DNA of 7,615 nt from Candidatus Segatella caccae (GTDB taxonomy: Bacteria; Bacteroidota; Bacteroidia; Bacteroidales; Bacteroidaceae): contig USOQ01000094.1 of NCBI GenBank assembly GCA_900556395.1, forward strand, positions 1 through 7,615. Reading direction: 5' to 3'. This document shows positions 1-6,298 of this stretch, in pieces (position 1 is the stretch's first letter; every line of letters starts with the position of its first letter). The position numbers and the translations under genes are program-made. The notes below the pieces were generated by a model. The model was not told the origin of the DNA. It did not search any database and worked only from the letters and a program-made list of their open reading frames with translations.

Positions 1-83
1 ATGACCACACTGGTCAGACTGGATTCAAAATATGCCCCTTTTTAAAGTGGGCTCAATTATTAAGAGCCTTCTGTAAGAAACGT
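1..83. other. Window edge, non-coding, short inverted repeats
   Basis: No gene is supported here. Two short perfect inverted repeats are visible: TGACCA/TGGTCA at 2-16 with a 3-nt loop, and GGCTC/GAGCC at 50-68 with a 9-nt loop. Neither is followed by a convincing T-tract on either strand. They may belong to the 3' end of something outside the window, or may be chance. Confidence 0.3.
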
Positions 84-120
84 AAAAAATGTGCCGACAG
101 TTCTCACGAGCTGTCGGCAC
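84..120 (-). terminator. Rho-independent terminator of the surface-protein unit
   Basis: A perfect 10-bp stem (GTGCCGACAG / CTGTCGGCAC, 91-120) encloses a 10-nt middle. Read on the minus strand it is followed by A and then six T (plus-strand A-tract 84-89), which is the intrinsic terminator layout. It lies about 88 nt downstream of the minus-strand stop codon at 208. On the plus strand only a weak T-rich stretch follows, so the minus strand is the likely functional direction. A close relative of this hairpin occurs at 3058-3087. Confidence 0.7.
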
Positions 121-207
121 TTCTGCTAAACTAAAAGCATAAATTAGTTAGATTTTCTTTGCTGCTTATTTTATAAGTCATTTGTTGTTTCATGAAAAAA
201 ACTTGCT

Positions 208-2661
208 TTATTTCACTATAAACTTCTTTCCGCCTGCCACGTAAATGCCTTTCTCCAGTTTTGTGTGCTCAATGCCTTGCAGGTCGTATATCTTAGTGCC
301 GTCGGCAGCAGTTCTTGCTTCCACGAGCTGGATGCTTGTTGGCGTACCGTCGGCATGCTGTATCTTGGCGAGGGTGAGAGTTTCGGTGCTTGGATACTGT
401 ATGCTGAAATAGCATCTGAAGCCTTTTGCTGAGATTGGGTTGCTGGCAACGATGTGGTAGAACTTGTCGCCCTGCAGGAAGTATTCTTCTGCTTCGCCGT
501 TACCCTTCAGCGTGAATTTTCCATAACTTCCTATCATGCTTACTTTGCCGCCGTCAGTGAGATCGCTCTCTAAAAATGCCAGACTGGAACTTAGGGCGTA
601 AGTGCCCAACACGTAGGTGTCCTGATCTGTGCTGATGTTGGCTGGCTTGATGAGGTAAGGCTTGCCAGCTTCTATTTCGGTGGCCGAGGCGAAGTTGATC
701 GTTACCTTTCCGCTTGCATCTACAGAAGCATCCTTTAAGCTTTCCACTTTCACTTTGTCACCAAAAGTGGCTTTCAGTTGCTCGGCTGTCATCGTGAAAG
801 GAAGACAGATGGTGTTCCAATAACCAACTTTCAGGTTGCGTATCCATGTCACGCTTACCTTGTTTTGCTGCTCTGCATCGTAGGTGTTGTTGGCTATCAG
901 CGATGTCAGGTTGTCGTCGTTCTCGTCCAGTTTGACTGCGGGTACAGCGCTTGGAGCAACGGGCATGATGTACTTGTAGAAGGTGGACTGAGGAGCATCG
1001 AGTTGTCCCCAGATGTTTTCCTTGGTTCCGTTGGCTTTTGCGTTGTCGTTGAGGATTGAGAGGTTGGCGTATTTCTGATAATCGTCCTTAGCGTTCCAGA
1101 TTATGTTTCTGTGATAAGTTGTGTTGGTGGAACTGCAGTTGTACACATTGTTGTTGGTCCCTGATGCGTTGGCATTGCTGAACACGCAGACGCCATCGGT
1201 TTGGCAGTTGCCGCTAACCCCAGTGTTCACGATACTTGAGCAGTTGGCGCTGTTGACAATGTTGCAGGGATTGTCTGATAAGGCTGCGGTGCCTAAGCCG
1301 CATACTGCCAGGGTGCCAAGATATGCATTTCCTGTTACCGTAGTTGGATATTCGCTGCTGCCGAATCCTAAGGTGAGCGTGCCATAGTTCACGCAGTTGT
1401 CTATCTGGGTAAACGATCCAATGCCGCCGGCATAGACGTTGCTTACTGTTCCGCCGGTCTTGTTGACGGTGAGGTTTCCGAAGTTGGCACTTTGCTCGCA
1501 ACTTGCCAAATAGCCTGAAAGTCCACCAGCGTATACATTGCTTTTGGTGGAAATGACATCGGTGTTGATGAAGTTGGTGCATCGATAGATGCTGGCATAT
1601 TGATCTGCGTTGTTAGATGGACGATTGAATTTTCCTAAGATGCCGCCTGCGTAGACGATATACTCAGCGGGATTGGTGTTGTTGCCATAATTGTAAGCTA
1701 TCACACCACGTGTCTGGCAGCCAGATATCTTGGGGTTGCTGTGGCTGTTGAGATAATTGTCGGAAGCATAGATGGTTCCGCATATTCCGCCTAAGCTTGG
1801 CGAGCAAGATGCGGTTGCGTTCCAGATGTTGATCTTTCCATTGAATGTGCAGTCTTTCAGTTCGTAATCACCCGTGTAGTCGGTGATGTTGCAATAGCCC
1901 ACTATGCCGCCCACGCTAACCTCTGTCGGCTTGGCAAGGTTTTCCGAGCAGATGACTGCATTCTCTACGTGGCAGTTGCTGATGACTGTGTTTTCTGCCT
2001 TTCCCACCAATATTCCGATATATCTCCACTCGTTAGAACTTGCATTATCGTCGCGTACTCTAATCAGGCAGTCCTTCAGTGTGAGGTTCTTGATGCTTCC
2101 GTTCTGAACGGCACCAAAGAGGCCGAGATAATTGTCGTAGCCATTTCCGCTGTCGTAGGTGTTGTCGTGATCTCCACGATAGCAGTAAATACCGCTGATG
2201 GAGTGTCCGTCGCCATCGTAATGCCCCATGAACCAATAGCATGATTCGTAACCCAAAGTGCTTCTTCCGTATATTCCTATAGGAAACCAGTCTTTCAATT
2301 TGTTGAGGCTTGTTTCGTTGAATGTAGCCCTGCCGTAAGCATCGATTGATACGCTTTTCAGCACATCGTCGTTCAGTACGATGTCGGCGGTCTGTTTGAA
2401 ATATACGTCTTTAAAATTTTTGTAGGATGTTATGGAATAACTTGTCTGATATGTCAGACTTGCCAAGTCCTGTGCTGTACTGATGAGATAAGGATCATCT
2501 TTGGTACCATTGCCGCCTGAGAATCCGCTGTTCTTATATTCCCATGTTTCGGCAGCACTCAGGGTGGCAGGCATAAGCATGATGAGCATCAAAAGAGTAA
2601 AAAGACTCTTCCAGTTTCTTTTATTATATAATGTTATTGTTTTCATTTTTTTCGATACCAT
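208..2661 (-). CDS. Secreted GLUG-like beta-helix surface protein
   Basis: An 817-residue exported protein of unknown ligand. It has a basic N-terminus, a hydrophobic segment (about 19-33) and a likely signal peptidase I site near Ala36/Ala37. A motif of the form GNGTxxDPYLIxTAxDL (51-65) introduces a repeat region with GLUG-like turns: GLFG 180-183, GGIVG 251-255, GGICG 291-295, GGILG 339-343, GGLSG 379-383 and GGIGS 412-416. These alternate with strands ending in Cys, suggesting a right-handed beta-helix. The C-terminal third (about 605-770) has WNTICLPF (615-622) and AGKPYLIK (665-672), seen in many Prevotella/Bacteroides surface proteins. The end, with IYDLQG (791-796) and KGIYV (804-808), resembles a degenerate type IX secretion sorting tail. 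A start at Met6 (2646) is a fair alternative. Probably co-transcribed with the 62-residue gene 15 nt upstream. An adhesin or glycan-contact role is only inference. Confidence 0.85.
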   Translation of the reverse strand: MVSKKMKTITLYNKRNWKSLFTLLMLIMLMPATLSAAETWEYKNSGFSGGNGTKDDPYLISTAQDLASLTYQTSYSITSYKNFKDVYFKQTADIVLNDDVLKSVSIDAYGRATFNETSLNKLKDWFPIGIYGRSTLGYESCYWFMGHYDGDGHSISGIYCYRGDHDNTYDSGNGYDNYLGLFGAVQNGSIKNLTLKDCLIRVRDDNASSNEWRYIGILVGKAENTVISNCHVENAVICSENLAKPTEVSVGGIVGYCNITDYTGDYELKDCTFNGKINIWNATASCSPSLGGICGTIYASDNYLNSHSNPKISGCQTRGVIAYNYGNNTNPAEYIVYAGGILGKFNRPSNNADQYASIYRCTNFINTDVISTKSNVYAGGLSGYLASCEQSANFGNLTVNKTGGTVSNVYAGGIGSFTQIDNCVNYGTLTLGFGSSEYPTTVTGNAYLGTLAVCGLGTAALSDNPCNIVNSANCSSIVNTGVSGNCQTDGVCVFSNANASGTNNNVYNCSSTNTTYHRNIIWNAKDDYQKYANLSILNDNAKANGTKENIWGQLDAPQSTFYKYIMPVAPSAVPAVKLDENDDNLTSLIANNTYDAEQQNKVSVTWIRNLKVGYWNTICLPFTMTAEQLKATFGDKVKVESLKDASVDASGKVTINFASATEIEAGKPYLIKPANISTDQDTYVLGTYALSSSLAFLESDLTDGGKVSMIGSYGKFTLKGNGEAEEYFLQGDKFYHIVASNPISAKGFRCYFSIQYPSTETLTLAKIQHADGTPTSIQLVEARTAADGTKIYDLQGIEHTKLEKGIYVAGGKKFIVK

Positions 2662-2676
2662 CTTTGTTTAACTTTA

Positions 2677-2865
2677 TTACCAAACTTCGTAGTGATCTGG
2701 ATTTTCTTGAGTTTTATTGTCGGCGTCGCCACCATAAGTGATGTTTGGAGTGTCCTGCCCGCTGTCGCTTGTCTTTCCCTGCAATTTTTTGCTGTCAGCG
2801 AGGATGGGTATTGATTCTACTGCAATCACGCGAATGCATGCTTGCTCATAATTTTTCTTTTTCAT
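2677..2865 (-). CDS. Small 62-residue protein of unknown function
   Basis: Not recognised by function. The product starts MKKKNYEQACIRVIAVESIP, has no clear signal peptide or membrane segment, and turns into a polar, acidic tail containing NITYGGDADN (41-50) and ending in Val-Trp. Short proteins of this general shape (basic start, a Tyr-x-x-Pro/Ala segment, ILA(G/D)S, then a Gly/Asp-rich tail) occur in Prevotella and Bacteroides from my recollection, often near surface-protein genes; I could not check this. The stop lies 15 nt before the start of the 817-residue surface-protein gene on the same strand, and a -7 promoter element lies about 80 nt upstream, so it appears to be the first gene of a two-gene transcript. 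Its tidy position and start argue for a real gene rather than a random frame. Confidence 0.65.
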   Translation of the reverse strand: MKKKNYEQACIRVIAVESIPILADSKKLQGKTSDSGQDTPNITYGGDADNKTQENPDHYEVW

Positions 2866-2946
2866 ACAATTACTATTGTTTTTGTGATTATTCTATTTTT
2901 TTCTATATTATTACTGAAACATTCTGTTATCCATAGAAATGTGGTG

Positions 2947-2954
2947 CAAAGTTA
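2947..2954 (-). promoter_or_regulatory. -7 element for the small-protein/surface-protein unit
   Basis: The minus strand reads TAACTTTG here, matching the Bacteroidota -7 consensus TAnnTTTG. It would give a leader of roughly 75 nt before the small gene's start at 2865. No good -33 TTTG is seen at the expected 19-21 nt upstream, so this rests on the -7 box and position only. The rest of 2866-3055 is AT-rich and holds nothing else I recognise. Confidence 0.5.
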
Positions 2955-3055
2955 TGTTTTTTTCTCGAATATAGTGTGGCTTCTTGTGATTATTTTATGC
3001 GATTGATATTGTTTTAACACTATCGTAATTATTTTTACTTTTTTTCTATGCGTAC

Positions 3056-3089
3056 AGGTGCCGACAGTTCGTGCGAACTATCGGCACCT
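3056..3089. repeat. Palindromic hairpin, second copy of the 91-120 element
   Basis: Stem of 15 positions with a 4-nt loop. It is perfect except for one position that is C/A as plus-strand RNA but a G-U wobble as minus-strand RNA, which favours function in minus-strand transcripts. It lies about 70 nt past the stop of the barrel-protein gene (3159). Unlike the first copy, no T-tract follows it on the minus strand, so it is not a classical terminator; it may mark or protect a 3' end. The 30-nt core matches the first copy at 27 of 30 positions in inverted orientation and 25 of 30 in direct orientation. Confidence 0.6.
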
Positions 3090-3158
3090 TTGCCTTGAAT
3101 TAAAAAACGTAAGGGCTTGTATTTAAATCATGAAATAACTTAAAAACTCAATTTCTTG

Positions 3159-3875
3159 TTATGGCTGGAGAGTGAAGCCTACAACAAAGTATGCCTTCTG
3201 TGTGCTTGGGTTGGCTGCTACCTGGGCAAAGACAGGGACCGAGAAGCTGTCGGTAATCTTCAGATCCTTGGTGGCCTTTACCGCCACATTGGTAACGGCA
3301 AATCCTGATGCGTCGGCATAGATGGATGTTGCGTAAGGCACAGCGCCTACTGTACCCTGCCAGTCAAGACCGCCAAGGCGGAATGGCACTGTGGCTTCTA
3401 CATAGGAAGAATAAGCACGGTCACCACTGTTGTTTTCTCCATCTGCACCGGCAAAGTTGGTGAACCAGTTGAGTGCCACAGGGCCGAAGTCGTAACCTAC
3501 GTTAGCCTCAAACACATGAGCTGTCTTGTGGGCATCGTAGAGGAAGTAACGGCCGTCGCCAGTATTAAACCAATAGTCTGTTACACCAGCGTGGAATCCA
3601 CCAGTCTGGTAAGCCAAGGTAAGGTCGAACTCCTTGGTGTCGTCCCATTTGGAGAGACCTACGCTTCCCCATGCAGAGAGAGACAAACCTTTCCAACTCA
3701 GACCGAGTGTAGGCTGCAATGACACGTTGCCTAATTCCTGACCACGCCAGATGTACTGACTTACTACATCGGCCGAAACATTGGCCTCAATCTTATCCTG
3801 TGCCTGTGCACCTGTAGCGCATGCCGTCAATGCGAGTGCCAACAATCCAATCTTCTTCAAACTTTTCATACTCAT
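3159..3875 (-). CDS. TorF/Gcw_chp-like outer-membrane barrel protein
   Basis: A 238-residue exported protein. The N-terminus is basic, then hydrophobic (9-21), with a probable signal peptidase I site at Ala-Gln-Ala25. A lipobox-like Leu-Thr-Ala-Cys19 is also present, so a lipoprotein is possible but less likely. The mature start carries ADVVSQYIWRGQEL (36-48), typical of the TorF family putative porin/Gcw_chp group (PF09694, TIGR02001, from memory), and the length matches that family's roughly 240 residues. The rest alternates short polar and aromatic strands (for example LDWQGTVGAVPYA, 170-182), as expected of a small beta-barrel. It is the last gene of the glnK-amt transcript, 115 nt after amt. 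I infer a role in letting ammonium or small nitrogen compounds cross the outer membrane, which is unproven. Met3 (3869) is an alternative start. Confidence 0.8.
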   Translation of the reverse strand: MSMKSLKKIGLLALALTACATGAQAQDKIEANVSADVVSQYIWRGQELGNVSLQPTLGLSWKGLSLSAWGSVGLSKWDDTKEFDLTLAYQTGGFHAGVTDYWFNTGDGRYFLYDAHKTAHVFEANVGYDFGPVALNWFTNFAGADGENNSGDRAYSSYVEATVPFRLGGLDWQGTVGAVPYATSIYADASGFAVTNVAVKATKDLKITDSFSVPVFAQVAANPSTQKAYFVVGFTLQP

Positions 3876-3914
3876 TTACTTTAATGTGTTAATACTCGGT
3901 TTACTTTAGATTGT

Positions 3915-3959
3915 AGCAGCTGCCCATCTTTTCAGAATCGCAGCAGCTGCCCAATCTTT
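3915..3959. repeat. Imperfect direct repeat between amt and the barrel gene
   Basis: AGCAGCTGCCCATCTTT at 3915-3931 recurs at 3942-3959 with one inserted A, a 27-nt period. A shorter related piece, TTGTAGCAGCT, occurs at 3911-3921 and again at 3995-4005, where it encodes the last residues of Amt. The core GCAGCTGC is itself palindromic. This could be slippage duplication of the amt 3' end or an intergenic RNA element; no promoter is evident. Confidence 0.5.
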
Positions 3960-3990
3960 ATTTTTTCTCGTTTACGCCAGTTGCCACAGA

Positions 3991-5247
3991 TTAGTTGTAG
4001 CAGCTCTCGCCGTGCTCGTAGATGTCGAGACCTTCTTCCTCGATTCGCTTGTCTACACGCAGACCAGCAATCTTCTTGATGCTCCAGAAGAGGATGATAC
4101 CTGCAACAGCAGCCCAAAGGTCGATACAAATGATGCCGAAGCACTGTGCGCCGAAGAATCCGAAACCGTCACCATAGAAGGCACCACCGTCGATGGCGAA
4201 GAGACCTGTCATCAAGGTACCAAAGATACCGCATACGCCATGTACAGAGCTTGCACCTACAGGGTCGTCAATATGGAGCTTGGTATCGATAAACTCGATA
4301 GAGAATACCAAGATGATACCTGCCAAGAGACCGATGATGGCAGCACCCAATGGACTAACCAAGTCGCAACCTGCTGTGATGGCTACCAAACCAGCCAAGA
4401 TACCGTTTAGAGTCAATGAGAAAGAAGGCTTGCCATACTTGATCCAAGAGGTGAACATGGTGCCAAGACCACCACAAACGGCTGCTAAGTTGGTTGTCAG
4501 GAATACGTGGCTGATAGCTACACGGTTTACTTCGCCAGAAGCGGCAAGCTGAGAACCTGGGTTAAAGCCGAACCATCCGAACCAGAGGATAAATACACCG
4601 AGAGCTGCTGCCATGAGGTTGTGACCAGGGATAGCTGTGCTCTTGCCGTTGCGATACTTGCCAAGACGAGGACCAAGGCAGATAGCACCCACCAATGCCA
4701 ATACGCCACCTACGCTGTGAACAATGGCAGAACCTGCGAAGTCGTGGAAAGCAGCACCAAAGGTGTTCATCATGAATGAGCCTGCGTCTGCGTTGCAAAG
4801 CCAGCCGCCACCCCATGTCCAGTGACCCTCTACAGGGTAGATAATCAATGAGATGAAGAATGAATAAATGCAGTACATGGAGAACTTGGTACGTTCTGCC
4901 ATAGCTCCAGACACGATGGTGGCGCTGGTGGCGCAGAATACGGTCTCGAACATCAGGAAGCCCTCTACTGGTAAGTCGCCTTTATAGAAGGTGAGGTCGC
5001 CAAAGTTAGGCATTCCGATAAAGCCAGCTCCGTCGCTGCCAAACATAAATCCGAAACCTACGAACCAGAAGAGCACCGAACCGACCATGAAGTCGACGAA
5101 GTTCTTGAACAAGATGTTTGCGGTGTTTTTACTACGGGTAAAGCCCGCCTCGCAGAGGGCAAAGCCCGGCTGCATGAAAAAGACCAACATGGCTGCCAAC
5201 AGCATCCACACGGTATCTAATGAAATTCCTAAATCCTGTACACTCAT
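3991..5247 (-). CDS. amt: Ammonium transporter, Amt family
   Basis: A 418-residue inner-membrane channel for ammonium/ammonia uptake, expected to work as a trimer with eleven membrane segments per subunit. Family landmarks are all visible: the first segment with MQPGFALCEAGF (25-36), the phenyl-gate Phe104 and nearby Phe100, AMAERTKF (115-122), Trp145 in WGGG, the recruitment-site Asp169, twin histidines His177 (DFAGSAIVHS) and His336 (SSVHGVCG), and GWFGFNPGS (224-232) with the second gate Phe228 and Ser232. The cytoplasmic tail (about 395-418, GLRV through EEEGLD to EHGESCYN) keeps the conserved region that contacts P-II proteins in E. coli AmtB. No cleaved signal peptide is evident. It lies 153 nt downstream of the P-II gene, with a 9-bp inverted repeat just before its start, and is followed by the barrel gene. 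Confidence 0.97.
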   Translation of the reverse strand: MSVQDLGISLDTVWMLLAAMLVFFMQPGFALCEAGFTRSKNTANILFKNFVDFMVGSVLFWFVGFGFMFGSDGAGFIGMPNFGDLTFYKGDLPVEGFLMFETVFCATSATIVSGAMAERTKFSMYCIYSFFISLIIYPVEGHWTWGGGWLCNADAGSFMMNTFGAAFHDFAGSAIVHSVGGVLALVGAICLGPRLGKYRNGKSTAIPGHNLMAAALGVFILWFGWFGFNPGSQLAASGEVNRVAISHVFLTTNLAAVCGGLGTMFTSWIKYGKPSFSLTLNGILAGLVAITAGCDLVSPLGAAIIGLLAGIILVFSIEFIDTKLHIDDPVGASSVHGVCGIFGTLMTGLFAIDGGAFYGDGFGFFGAQCFGIICIDLWAAVAGIILFWSIKKIAGLRVDKRIEEEGLDIYEHGESCYN

Positions 5248-5265
5248 ATCTTTTTACTATTTAGC

Positions 5266-5309
5266 GTGTAGTGTTTTAATATTTAATTTGGTATGTGCCC
5301 ACACTACAC
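5266..5309. promoter_or_regulatory. Perfect 9-bp inverted repeat before amt
   Basis: GTGTAGTGT (5266-5274) and ACACTACAC (5301-5309) are perfect inverted arms around a 26-nt AT-rich spacer. The nearer arm ends 18 nt before the amt start codon. It could be a two-half-site operator or a leader hairpin with a large loop that affects amt translation. No -7 element is seen in this gap, so amt is probably read from the glnK promoter. Confidence 0.45.
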
Positions 5310-5340
5310 AAGATTCATAAAATTTTAAGAAAACATTCAA

Positions 5341-5400
5341 TGTTAGTCATAACTGTGATGAGGTGACTCTTCCCAATAATCACTAACAAGTCACTAACAA
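5341..5400 (-). repeat. Direct and inverted repeats in the glnK-amt gap
   Basis: TCACTAACAA occurs at 5380-5389 and 5391-5400, directly against the P-II stop codon. TGTTAGTCA at 5341-5349 is nearly the inverse of each copy (8 of 9). Its AGTCA part (5345-5349) could instead pair with TGACT at 5364-5368. The leader thus offers alternative pairings, as seen in attenuators, but no T-tract terminator is evident. Confidence 0.35.
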
Positions 5401-5757
5401 CTATTTCTCCTGTTCGGCATTATAGAGGGCGATGTCGCCTCGCTCGCCTGTACGAATACGGATGGTATCCTCTACAGGGATAACAAAGATGCGACCATCA
5501 CCAATCTCGCCTGTGCGGGCAGCCTCTTGGATGGCATTGATAGTTTTCTCTACGTTCTTGTCGCGTACAACTACATTCAGCAGTACGCGCTCGATACTGC
5601 TTGTGTCGTACATCACGCCACGATAGATGCGGGCCTGTCGCATCTTGCCTTCGCCACGCACATCGTAGTAAGAGAACCACTCGATGTCGGCTGCAAGTAA
5701 TGCTTCCTTCACATCCTCGAACTTGGTCTTACGGATGATTGCTTCAATCTTTTTCAT
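5401..5757 (-). CDS. glnK: P-II nitrogen regulatory protein (GlnK/GlnB family)
   Basis: A 118-residue cytoplasmic signalling protein, expected to be a trimer that binds ATP/ADP and 2-oxoglutarate and to block Amt by inserting its T-loop. The sequence shows the MKKIEAIIRK first strand, a T-loop (about 37-55) with YRGVMY that keeps the Tyr50 equivalent of E. coli Tyr51, Arg57 in place of Lys58, the P-loop-like TGEIGDGRIF (82-91) with Arg89 for Lys90, and IRIRTGE (99-105) with both nucleotide-binding arginines. The T-loop is one residue shorter than in E. coli GlnK, and position 39, normally the Mg/2-oxoglutarate-site Gln, is Met. The start is supported by a well-placed AGGAGA 8 nt upstream. It is first in the operon with amt next; the name glnK rests on that linkage. 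Confidence 0.95.
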   Translation of the reverse strand: MKKIEAIIRKTKFEDVKEALLAADIEWFSYYDVRGEGKMRQARIYRGVMYDTSSIERVLLNVVVRDKNVEKTINAIQEAARTGEIGDGRIFVIPVEDTIRIRTGERGDIALYNAEQEK

Positions 5758-5765
5758 AACTAATC

Positions 5766-5771
5766 TCTCCT
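5766..5771 (-). promoter_or_regulatory. Strong Shine-Dalgarno of the P-II gene
   Basis: The minus strand reads AGGAGA, 8 nt before the ATG at 5757. Such a strong match is uncommon in Bacteroidota and contrasts with the weak or absent ones before the other genes in this window. It fixes the P-II start and suggests high translation. Confidence 0.65.
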
Positions 5772-5812
5772 ATTATTATAGATTTATAACTAATTGTTTT
5801 GTTTGTTTTATG

Positions 5813-5850
5813 CAAATGTAGCATTGTGTACGTTTACGACTGCAAAATTA
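5813..5850 (-). promoter_or_regulatory. Promoter of the glnK-amt-barrel operon
   Basis: The minus strand has a -7 box TACATTTG (5813-5820) with a TTTTG (-33 type, 5843-5847) 22 nt upstream, slightly longer than the usual spacing. The upstream sequence TAATTTTG (5843-5850) also fits TAnnTTTG and could be a second -7 box, giving two overlapping promoters. The leader to the P-II start would be about 50-80 nt. Confidence 0.55.
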
Positions 5851-6247
5851 CGACATTTTGATAGTTATTTAACGCTGTTTGCTTACTTTTTGATGTAAAA
5901 ATATCAATCTTCTTTCAATAGGAAGCTATTTGGGTGTATTTAGTATGCAAAGTGAAAGTAAATAGGTGTATTAATGTTTCATATTGATATTTTTCGTCGT
6001 TCTCTCGTTAGTAGTTTCCTTTTGGGTGGAATAGTTGTGCATAAGTTTCCGTTTTCGATAGGTTAAATGATTACTGGAATAGACTTGGCATCAGTTTCGG
6101 AAAAACATCATGACCGAGATGTAACGATTCTGGCTGTGCAATAAGATATGTAAACTCTTAGCAGAAAGATTCTTGAAACAAGGTACAAGGGAGAACGTGA
6201 AAAAGCGTGCATGGTTAGCGAAGGCTTGATGGTTTTGAGGTCGAAAA
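5851..6247. other. AT-rich divergent intergenic region
   Basis: No convincing gene is seen in about 400 nt between the divergent operons. A 25-codon frame at 6067-6144 (plus) and a 69-codon minus frame (6091-6300) have no support. The only structure noted is an imperfect direct repeat, GGAATAG...GCAT.AGTTTC, at 6028-6050 and 6076-6100, and a repeated GGTGTATT near 5935 and 5965. This may be upstream regulatory DNA for either operon or decayed sequence. Confidence 0.4.
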
Positions 6248-6279
6248 TTTGGAGTGCAACTGAAAAAGTTGTATCTTTG
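6248..6279 (+). promoter_or_regulatory. Bacteroidota promoter for the 119-aa/cyclophilin operon
   Basis: TTTG at 6248-6251, a 20-nt spacer, then TATCTTTG at 6272-6279: a near-ideal -33/-7 pair. Transcription would start near 6285, giving a leader of about 15 nt. This rules out the upstream GTG at 6254 as the start of the next gene, since it lies inside the promoter. Confidence 0.8.
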
Positions 6280-6298
6280 CAACCTAAAAAATAAAAAC

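Noticed and set aside
1214..1582. 122-codon minus-strand frame and similar frames within the surface-protein gene
   Set aside because: It overlaps a clear exported protein in another frame, and its composition (His, Arg and Gln rich) is typical of a shadow frame.
2677..2865. Double-glycine leader peptide (GG at residues 45-46) for a bacteriocin or signal
   Set aside because: The leader would be unusually long, lacks the usual hydrophobic spacing before GG, and no peptidase/ABC exporter gene is in the window.
3056..3089. Classical Rho-independent terminator for the barrel gene
   Set aside because: The hairpin is strong but no T-tract follows on the minus strand, so I kept it as a repeat/hairpin element only.
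6067..6144. 25-codon plus-strand frame (starts MITGIDLASV)
   Set aside because: Too short to stand out from chance, with no ribosome site or clear promoter.
6254..6298. Longer N-terminus of the 119-aa protein from the GTG at 6254
   Set aside because: This start lies between the -33 and -7 boxes of a near-ideal promoter, so it would not be on the transcript; the ATG at 6299 also begins the conserved-looking sequence.
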